Shown: positions 7,801 to 12,712 of the stretch, piece by piece | How the letters are laid out: the number at the start of each line of letters is the position of its first letter | Position numbering within the stretch: the stretch's first letter is position 1 | Source: Bacteroidota bacterium | Lineage (GTDB): Bacteria; Bacteroidota; Bacteroidia; Bacteroidales; VadinHA17 | DNA length: 12,712 bases | Assembly (NCBI GenBank): GCA_030593185.1 | Contig: JAUVHQ010000034.1 | Location: 1 to 12,712, forward strand | Direction of reading: 5' to 3' | The notes under the pieces: model-generated | What the model was told of the DNA's origin: nothing | Databases searched by the model: none | What the model saw: the letters and a program-made list of their open reading frames with translations, nothing else | Position numbers and translations under genes: made by a program

Positions 7801-8675
7801 TAGTAGTATGAATGCCGGGAGTAGAGATGTGGCTTGCAGGAAAACATAGAATTGGTTTCGTCATAATACCATGTATCCGGGCCTTTTCCATAGAAAAGAA
7901 TATAATCACCCGGTCCAAATTCCTGATCATCACCACTGTTCACCCAAATGGCATTTTCCTGAATATCATCCGGCGTTTCTATACTGTTTTCTTCAGGGAG
8001 CATTCCACCTCTCCCGAATATTCTGGGATCAGAAGGGTCGGAAATCCCCATTTCAAGCAGGTTTTCATATGTGAGCTTATAAATACCATCTTTATTAATT
8101 TTTAGCTTAACCCACTTTCCTGAATTTAAAACTGACTGGTTTGAATATTTTACACCTTTTTTCGCGATACTTTTACTTATTCCGGGTGTTTTAACAATTT
8201 CAAGTACAAAATTAACCAGTTTTTCAACTTTCCCGGAAGCCGGATTTATCCTTAACGGAATCAGATCGAAGTGATTAATCTGTTTTTTGCGTTGTTTATA
8301 ATTATAATAGTTTATTTGAAAACTAACCGGTAATTGTTCCAGATTACCAATTTTCTTAAGAGCTTCAGGGGGGACAGGTTCAGTTTTCAGTATATGAAGC
8401 CTGATACCGGACTCGTCTAAATTCTCATTGTCAGTTATACTATTTTCGTAATGAGGGAACATTGTTTGTTGGTCAGGGAAAGTTGCACCGTCAAAAGTCA
8501 GATAATAAGTATTTTTATTATGTGTGTTATAATTCACAGGTAGTTTCTCAAGACATGTCACATCATGCCACGGTACATGAAATCCAATAAAAATTCCCTG
8601 GGAACCGGCTTGTAATTTTAGCAGGAAGAACATTAATAGTAGTACGATCTCCTTAATATGTCGGCTTCTGTGCAT
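4818..8675 (-). CDS. porU: Type IX secretion system sortase PorU (C25 cysteine peptidase)
   Basis: PorU works on the cell surface bound to PorV: it cleaves the C-terminal signal of T9SS cargo and transfers the cargo to its anchor. After a signal peptide (about residues 1-26) there is a long beta-rich N-terminal part (about 27-540). A gingipain-like peptidase C25 domain (about 548-925) follows, with the catalytic His in YIGHGNERG (His788) and the Cys in FITATCEFSRFDD (Cys822). Ig-like beta domains (about 930-1180) come next, and a T9SS-type C-terminal domain (about 1192-1285: NYPNPF, IFSLSGHLVRSF, WDGRNENGKKLSAGTYIYRI). PorU is known to keep such a domain uncleaved. The length of 1285 is normal for the family. 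It is the first gene of the minus-strand operon and is read away from porP across a 137-nt spacer. Both catalytic residues are present, so it should be active. Confidence 0.95.
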   Translation of the reverse strand: MHRSRHIKEIVLLLMFFLLKLQAGSQGIFIGFHVPWHDVTCLEKLPVNYNTHNKNTYYLTFDGATFPDQQTMFPHYENSITDNENLDESGIRLHILKTEPVPPEALKKIGNLEQLPVSFQINYYNYKQRKKQINHFDLIPLRINPASGKVEKLVNFVLEIVKTPGISKSIAKKGVKYSNQSVLNSGKWVKLKINKDGIYKLTYENLLEMGISDPSDPRIFGRGGMLPEENSIETPDDIQENAIWVNSGDDQEFGPGDYILFYGKGPDTWYYDETNSMFSCKPHLYSRHSYYYVTSDAGTGRRITMDMEITDSPNITTTQFDDYLFYEENIVNLIKSGKEWFEPIDNKSTHAFPFHFPNTIISSSCKVKIRVLARSQVSSNFTFTTTGISNTIDIGPVNIWSYTSDYAKANTLISSFTGSSDNLILNLSYDDNGYSEAKTWLDFIEINVRRELKMSEAQMHFRDVSSVGPGNITLMKLKNGTPNTRIWDISDIYNIKQIPYNTTGDEMEFAIITDSLKEFIAFNDEVFYTPEIPLQSVNNQNLHGITQADMVIVTHNNFTNQAEELAQIHRDHDDITVSVVTPEQVYNEFSSGSPDVSAIRNFMKMLYDRAAIEKDIPKYLLLFGDGSYDNLSDHEENTAYILTYQSENSLTPTLSFVTDDFFGLLDDDEGGSNGLVDIGIGRLPVTTTEEAETMIDKIKNHISSETFGPWRNNICFIGDDEDNNLHMKDANILANTIDTAYPSFQIRKIFLDAFPQSTTPRGELYPEVNAAINNQVMSGSLIVNYIGHGNERGLAHERILETSDILSWKNINKLPLFITATCEFSRFDDIEKEANGEITKKMSAGELVLLNPDGGGIGLLSTTRLVYSSPNFILNRNFYKFAFEKDDDQKPLRLGDALRLTKNISGSGINKRNFTLLGDPALTLGYPKQFVVTDSINGLDINTGIDTLKALGKVTISGYLEDISGQSIESFNGIIYPSVFDKPLTVTTLGNDGDSPMEYKTRENPIYKGKVSISQGQFTFSFFVPKDISYGTGFGKIFYYAQSDLSDASGNVTQIPVSGFAGEFINDNTGPVINLYMNDSSFRNGGITDESPVLLAYIHDQKGVNTVGNGIGHDITAYIDNDQSTMMILNDYYEADLDSYMSGTIQYPLHDLDKGDHTLTLKVWDISNNSSEASIMFRVLDKEKLLFGQVRNYPNPFSDHTTFSFEHNKAGVNMEFRLQIFSLSGHLVRSFVRQITPGGYRTEPIVWDGRNENGKKLSAGTYIYRIIVRSSDGTNQEVSGKMIMF

Positions 8676-8812
8676 ATCTTGTTCAAAAAGAAATTTTCAC
8701 GGATTTAATAGATATTGCTAAAAAAGAGTAAAATATGTAAAAAAAATAACGAAAAATAATAGTTTTATATTGCAGACGTTTATTAAGAACATAGTTTTGT
8801 TATCGATATAAA
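8676..8812. other. Divergent intergenic region between porU and porP
   Basis: This 137-nt AT-rich spacer separates the two arms of the T9SS locus and must contain starts for both directions. The plus-strand promoter is recognisable (8770-8799). On the minus strand I see poly-T tracts but no clear TAnnTTTG box, so the porU promoter cannot be placed. Confidence 0.6.
8770..8799 (+). promoter_or_regulatory. Bacteroidota-type promoter for porP-gldJ
   Basis: A TTG at 8770-8772 and a perfect -7 box TAGTTTTG (consensus TAnnTTTG) at 8792-8799 are separated by 19 nt, the spacing expected for the primary sigma factor of this phylum. Transcription would start near 8805, leaving under 10 nt before the ATG at 8813 and about 17 nt before the ATG at 8822. 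That favours the second start codon. Confidence 0.6.
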
Positions 8813-9802
8813 ATGTTTTCAATGTCTAATAAACAACGGATCAGTATAATTCTATTGATTTTTGTATCATCAATGGGTATGAGTCAGGATCCTGAGTTTT
8901 CTCAGATTTACCCGGGTTTGTTAAGATTAAATCCCGCTTTTGCAGGTACAGGAGGGCGAGGGCGAATATCGGCAATTTACAGGAACCAATGGCCGGGTTT
9001 AAGTTCCGCTTATATTACTACAGGGGCATTTTATGATCAGCCGGTTGAATTTGTTCATGGAGGTGTAGGTGTGCAAATAATTAACGATTCTCAGGGTGGG
9101 AATACCTTCAGGTGGTCGTCTGCTGCCCTAATTTACTCATATCATCTTCAAGCTGGCAAGGATATATTTATACTTACCGGGTTTCAGGCTTCATTAAATC
9201 AGTGGAGCAGATCGGTGAATAATCTTGTTTTTCCTGATATGATTGATCCTGTTGAAGGGGTCATTAATCCAACCAGTGAAGTAATAGCAGGTATTAATAA
9301 ATTGTATCCTGATTTCAGCGTTGGTTTTCTAGCTAATTACAAAGATATGATTGCCGGAATATCAATTAATCATCTTGCCAAACCGGTTATTTCTTTATCC
9401 GATTCGTACAAATCACAACTTTCGCGGAAATGGAGTCTTTTTATTAGAAATTCTTTTCGGTTTTCCGGTTCCCCGGCTGATGGGTTTTATATATCACCGG
9501 GAATTTTTTTTAGAAGTCAGCAGAAGTCAGAAATTATAAAGTATGGATTTACAGTTGGTTATGATTATATTCACATAGGTACATGGATTAGTCACGATTT
9601 AGATGTTACAATGAATTTATTGACTTTAGGTTTAGCAATGGAAATTTCCGGTTTGGGGATATCCTACAGTTATGATTTTGCACCCTGGAGAACGGATTTG
9701 CCGGTGCCTGTTACCGGAGCTCATGAATTTTCTTTGTCAGTTTATTTATCGGGGGATAAAAAAATTCGAAATGTTAGAACAATAAATTTCTCAAAATTTT
9801 AG
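8813..9802 (+). CDS. PorP/SprF family type IX secretion system membrane protein
   Basis: This is an outer-membrane protein of the PorP/SprF family, which associates with the outer-membrane side of the T9SS; paralogues support secretion of particular cargo such as SprB. A signal peptide (hydrophobic at about 10-22, ending MGMSQ) is followed by the family opening QDPEFSQIYPGLLRLNPAFAGTGGRGRISAIYRNQWP, at about 25-61. Repeated beta strands follow, with a C-terminal aromatic strand region (HEFSLSVYL). The length of 329 is typical. The ATG at 8822 (MSNKQRI) may be the true start, because the promoter box leaves almost no leader before 8813. It is the first gene before gldJ (75-nt gap) and not beside porKLMN, so it may be the core PorP relocated or one of several paralogues. 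I give no symbol because these cannot be told apart here. Confidence 0.9.
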   Translation: MFSMSNKQRISIILLIFVSSMGMSQDPEFSQIYPGLLRLNPAFAGTGGRGRISAIYRNQWPGLSSAYITTGAFYDQPVEFVHGGVGVQIINDSQGGNTFRWSSAALIYSYHLQAGKDIFILTGFQASLNQWSRSVNNLVFPDMIDPVEGVINPTSEVIAGINKLYPDFSVGFLANYKDMIAGISINHLAKPVISLSDSYKSQLSRKWSLFIRNSFRFSGSPADGFYISPGIFFRSQQKSEIIKYGFTVGYDYIHIGTWISHDLDVTMNLLTLGLAMEISGLGISYSYDFAPWRTDLPVPVTGAHEFSLSVYLSGDKKIRNVRTINFSKF

Positions 9803-9812
9803 TTATACCAAA

Positions 9813-9832
9813 AAAATAATTAGGATTATTTT
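9813..9832 (+). terminator. Weak AT-only hairpin between porP and gldJ
   Basis: AAAATAAT (9813-9820) and ATTATTTT (9825-9832) form a perfect 8-bp stem around a TAGG loop, followed by AATTTTTATT. With no GC pairs in the stem it would at best attenuate transcription from porP into gldJ. Confidence 0.3.
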
Positions 9833-9841
9833 AATTTTTAT

Positions 9842-9849
9842 TATATTTG
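9842..9849 (+). promoter_or_regulatory. Candidate -7 box upstream of gldJ
   Basis: TATATTTG at 9842-9849 matches TAnnTTTG perfectly, 28 nt before the gldJ ATG. No good TTG/TTTG lies 19-21 nt upstream (TTAG at 9820-9823 is the nearest). It may give gldJ its own weaker promoter in addition to read-through from porP. Confidence 0.4.
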
Positions 9850-9877
9850 GATTGTATTCTATATAAATTATTCAGTT

Positions 9878-11377
9878 ATGAAGGTAAAATTCAAAATCTT
9901 ACCCACTGTTTTATTGGCAATGGCATTTCTCAGTTCATGCAGTTTGTTCAGTGGTGGCGGCGGTCGTAGTGGCAATGTTTCTCCAACTACCGGCTGGAAT
10001 TATAATGATCCGGATCTTGGTGGTTTTGAGGTTATTAGCGGATACGAACAAGAAACAGGACCAGGTCTTGTTTTTATTGAAGGGGGAACTTTCACTATGG
10101 GAAGGACAGAGCAGGATGTTTTGTACGAATGGAATAATATTCCAAGAAGGGTTACCGTTTCATCATTTTACATGGATGAAACTGAAGTCGCTAATGTTGA
10201 TTACAGGGAATATCTTTACTGGTTGAGCAGAGTTTATGTAAGCTTTCCTGAAGTTCATCAAAATGCTCTTCCTGATACTTTGGTATGGCGGGATCCACTG
10301 GCTTATAATGAGCCTTATGTTGAATATTACTTCCGTCACCCCTCGTATAATGATTATCCTGTTGTAGGCGTTACATGGCTTCAGGCTAATGATTTTTGTG
10401 CCTGGAGAACTGACAGGGTAAATGAAATGACTATGATTAACTATGGAATTCTTAACCCTGATCCTAATCAGCAGGATGAAAATAATTTTAATACTGAAGC
10501 ATACCTGGCAGGTCAATACGAAGGGCTTGTAAATCAGAATCTTCCAAGCCTTGACCCAAATAAGGAGGAACGAAGGGTAAAAATGGAAGATGGAATGTTA
10601 CTTCCTAAATACAGGTTGCCTTCTGAAGCAGAATGGGAATTTGCAGCCCTGGCGCTTATGGGTAATACGTATGAAGAAAGGATTTATGAACGAAGGATGT
10701 ATCCATGGGATGGACATAATATTAGAAATGCTGACAATAGAAACAGAGGCAGGTTTATGGCAAACTTTACCAGGGGGAAAGGTGATTTAATGGGGGTTGC
10801 CGGAAATCTTAATGATAATGCCAGTGTTACTGCACCAGTCGGATCATTCTGGCCCAATGATTATGGTCTTTTTTGTATGGCAGGGAACGTAAATGAATGG
10901 GTATATGATGTTTACAGAGCACTATCATCACAGGATGTAAGTGCATTTAATCCCCTTAGAGGAAATGTATTTCAAACCAGAATAACCGATCCGGATGGTA
11001 ACCTTGCTACTAAAGATAGCCTGGGACGGATCCGGTATAGAAACGTTACTCCTGAAGAAGCGGCAGGGAGATATAATTATCAGAAAGCTGATTATCGTGA
11101 TTATAAAGATGGTGACTATCAATCTATGATAGTGCCCGGGTCGAGTTGGCAAGATGAATCTTCTGCTGATGAAAGTGTGGTTATGTATTCCCAGTTGAAG
11201 GAAGATTATAACTCACTTGTAAGTAACGATGCACGTGTGTATAAAGGCGGTTCGTGGAGAGACAGGGCCTACTGGCTCAGTCCCGGCACAAGACGATATT
11301 TAAACCAGGAAAGTGCCAGAAATGATCTCGGATTCCGTTGTGCTATGACACGTGTCGGTAGTCCGGGTGGATTCTAA
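9878..11377 (+). CDS. gldJ: Gliding motility / T9SS lipoprotein GldJ (FGE-fold, short form)
   Basis: GldJ is a lipoprotein paralogue of GldK. In Flavobacterium johnsoniae it is needed for GldK stability, and so for T9SS secretion, and for gliding. A signal peptide ends in the lipobox LSSC (Cys21), then a Gly/Ser linker and the segment TTGWNYNDPDLGGFEV (38-52). A formylglycine-generating-enzyme (SUMF1) fold runs from GLVFIEGGTFTMG (63-75) through YRLPSEAEWEFAA (245-257) and GNVNEWVYD (336-344) to YKGGSWRDRAYW and NDLGFRCAM (455-490). The paired catalytic Cys of true FGEs are absent from the GGSW region, so it is structural. I prefer GldJ to GldK/PorK because of the TGW...GGF segment, murF next door, porU/porV nearby, and no gldLMN following. 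It is likely transcribed with porP. Confidence 0.85.
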   Translation: MKVKFKILPTVLLAMAFLSSCSLFSGGGGRSGNVSPTTGWNYNDPDLGGFEVISGYEQETGPGLVFIEGGTFTMGRTEQDVLYEWNNIPRRVTVSSFYMDETEVANVDYREYLYWLSRVYVSFPEVHQNALPDTLVWRDPLAYNEPYVEYYFRHPSYNDYPVVGVTWLQANDFCAWRTDRVNEMTMINYGILNPDPNQQDENNFNTEAYLAGQYEGLVNQNLPSLDPNKEERRVKMEDGMLLPKYRLPSEAEWEFAALALMGNTYEERIYERRMYPWDGHNIRNADNRNRGRFMANFTRGKGDLMGVAGNLNDNASVTAPVGSFWPNDYGLFCMAGNVNEWVYDVYRALSSQDVSAFNPLRGNVFQTRITDPDGNLATKDSLGRIRYRNVTPEEAAGRYNYQKADYRDYKDGDYQSMIVPGSSWQDESSADESVVMYSQLKEDYNSLVSNDARVYKGGSWRDRAYWLSPGTRRYLNQESARNDLGFRCAMTRVGSPGGF

Positions 11378-11399
11378 CAGGAAATTAATTTCAAAAATA

Positions 11400-11433
11400 A
11401 AAAAACCTCATTATTGTCATAATGGGGTTTTTT
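11400..11433. terminator. Strong hairpin with flanking A- and T-runs between gldJ and murF
   Basis: A 15-bp stem (11400-11414 with 11419-11433; one T-G wobble) closes a TGTC loop. The A-run on the left and the T-run on the right form the base of the stem, so it looks like an intrinsic terminator that would work on either strand. It begins 22 nt after the gldJ stop. It ends only 8 nt before the murF ATG, leaving no space for a separate murF promoter after it. Confidence 0.8.
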
Positions 11434-11441
11434 CATAAGTA

Positions 11442-12712
11442 ATGAAAATAGATACTCTATACAGAATTTTTATCAGGAATCCGGAAATTTCTACCGATTC
11501 CAGGAATGTATCCAAAGGATCAATCTTTTTTGCTCTTAAAGGAGAGTCTTTTAACGGAAATCAATTTGCAGCACAAGCACTTAAACAAGGAAGTTCTTAT
11601 GCAGTTGTTGATGAAGAAAAGTATATTACTGATGAAAGATATATCCTTGTTGATGATGTATTGTCATCATTGCAGCAACTTGCCCTGTTTCATCGGATGC
11701 ATTTCAATATTCCGGTGATCGCTATTACAGGTACAAACGGGAAAACTACAACTAAGGCGTTGATTAATAATATTTTGATAAAAAGACATCATGTTGTTTC
11801 AACATTTGGAAATTTGAATAATCATATTGGTGTCCCTCTTTCTCTACTTAATATTAAAGATAATACTGAAATTGTAATTATTGAAATGGGAGCTAATCAC
11901 CGTGGTGAAATAGCTAAACTTTGTGAGCTCGCGTTACCAACCCATGGAATGATTACCAATATTGGGACAGCACACCTGGAGGGATTTGGGAATATTGAAA
12001 CAATCGTCAGAACAAAGACTGAGCTTTATGAATATCTTGATAAAAAAGCTGGTACAATATTTTTTAACAAGGGAAACGACATATTAGCAGACCATCTGTC
12101 TGAAATAGGCTGTGAAAAGATATCGTATGGTGGGAAATCAGGAAATTACTCGGGAATAGTAATAAGTTCTGCTCCAACTCTGGAACTAAAAGTGCTTATT
12201 GATAGTAATTCATTAGCTCTGAAAACAAATATGTTTGGGGCATATAACTTTGAAAATGTGCTGGCTGCAATACGCATTGGTTCATATTTCAATGTGAAAA
12301 TTAATGCGATTATAGATGCAGTTGAGAGCTTCAAACCTAATGATAACAGGTCGCAAATTGTAAACACAGCCGTAAATACCTTAATATGTGATGCTTATAA
12401 TGCTAACCCGACAAGTATGAAACTGGTAATTGATGATTTTTTATTGATGAATAGTGTGAAAAAGGTGCTTATTCTGGGTGATATGTTTGAACTGGGAGAA
12501 AATACTGAAAAGGAACATCTTAAATTGATCAAATATGTAAAGGATAAATCATTCAGCAGAATTTTTCTTATAGGTAAGTTTTTTTCTACCGTTAATCAAA
12601 CATTGCAAATTCCTGCCTTTATTGATGTTGACAGTTTTGTTAAGTGGCTTGATAAGAATCCGATAAAGTCATCATATATTTTGTTAAAAGGATCAAGGGG
12701 GATGAAACTGGA
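11442..12712 (+). CDS. murF: UDP-N-acetylmuramoyl-tripeptide--D-alanyl-D-alanine ligase (3' end cut by window)
   Basis: MurF adds D-Ala-D-Ala to UDP-MurNAc-tripeptide with ATP, the last cytoplasmic step of the peptidoglycan precursor. The frame is open from the ATG at 11442 to the window edge (423 full codons). The N-terminal domain has the usual TDSRNVSKGSIFFALKGE (18-35). The ATP-binding central domain has the P-loop GTNGKTTTK (97-105), EMGANHRGEI (148-157) and TNIGTAHLEGFG (172-183). The C-terminal domain shows DAYNANPTSM (317-326), LGDMFELG (345-352) and the near-terminal LKGSRGMKLE (415-424). Bacteroidota MurF proteins usually end soon after this motif, so only about 5-15 residues should be missing. 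The start is fixed by homology of the first 35 residues. Adjacency to gldJ is, from memory, conserved in many Bacteroidota. No Shine-Dalgarno is seen. Confidence 0.97.
   Translation, partial: MKIDTLYRIFIRNPEISTDSRNVSKGSIFFALKGESFNGNQFAAQALKQGSSYAVVDEEKYITDERYILVDDVLSSLQQLALFHRMHFNIPVIAITGTNGKTTTKALINNILIKRHHVVSTFGNLNNHIGVPLSLLNIKDNTEIVIIEMGANHRGEIAKLCELALPTHGMITNIGTAHLEGFGNIETIVRTKTELYEYLDKKAGTIFFNKGNDILADHLSEIGCEKISYGGKSGNYSGIVISSAPTLELKVLIDSNSLALKTNMFGAYNFENVLAAIRIGSYFNVKINAIIDAVESFKPNDNRSQIVNTAVNTLICDAYNANPTSMKLVIDDFLLMNSVKKVLILGDMFELGENTEKEHLKLIKYVKDKSFSRIFLIGKFFSTVNQTLQIPAFIDVDSFVKWLDKNPIKSSYILLKGSRGMKL

Noticed and set aside
4818..8675. porU as a secreted cargo protease (gingipain-like effector)
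   Set aside because: It has a C25 domain and a T9SS C-terminal domain like gingipains, but its length, long N-terminal part and direct pairing with porV fit the sortase PorU.
10163..10516. 117-codon minus-strand frame inside gldJ
   Set aside because: Ile-rich antisense frame within a well-supported gene, no start context or motif.
9878..11377. Assignment as gldK/porK
   Set aside because: GldK is a close paralogue, but gldL, gldM and gldN do not follow; murF does, and the TGW...GGF segment and nearby porU/porV fit GldJ better.

Overview
The window comes from an AT-rich member of the Bacteroidota. Three things support this. It carries Por/Gld genes of the type IX secretion system (T9SS), which occurs only in that phylum. 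One intergenic region has a Bacteroidota-type promoter (TTG, 19 nt, TAnnTTTG). Shine-Dalgarno sequences are largely absent. The long form of urocanate hydratase also fits. The order cannot be fixed from this piece alone; the short form of GldJ and the purine-rich intergenic tracts would suit a Bacteroidales/Marinilabiliales-like organism, but that is inference.

Layout. Bases 1-275 carry no convincing gene but hold several inverted repeats upstream of hutU (276-2333, +), a histidine-degradation gene without other hut genes in view. Bases 2334-3073 are a repeat-rich accessory patch: purine-rich tracts, a 30-nt repeat-like segment and short tandem repeats surround one small lipoprotein gene (2502-2948, +). 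The rest, 3074-12712, is a T9SS / cell-envelope locus. On the minus strand, porU (sortase), porV (outer-membrane shuttle) and ispF (isoprenoid synthesis) are packed as one apparent operon. From the other side of a 137-nt divergent intergenic region, porP/sprF-like and gldJ run on the plus strand, followed by a strong hairpin and then murF (peptidoglycan synthesis), which runs off the right edge a few residues before its expected end.

How the genes work together. PorU and PorV are partners at the cell surface: PorV carries T9SS cargo from the translocon to PorU, which removes the C-terminal signal and attaches the cargo. PorP/SprF proteins associate with the outer-membrane end of the secretion machinery, and GldJ is a lipoprotein paralogue of GldK needed for the GldK-containing ring and for gliding in species that glide. 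The core genes porKLMN and sov are not here and must lie elsewhere. ispF and murF are housekeeping genes linked to this locus, both supplying cell-envelope synthesis.

I found no credible undescribed system. The items most worth checking are the hairpin 8 nt before the murF start, repeat-encoded C-terminal tails on two enzymes, the related repeats that bracket the small lipoprotein gene, and the inverted-repeat arrangement upstream of hutU.
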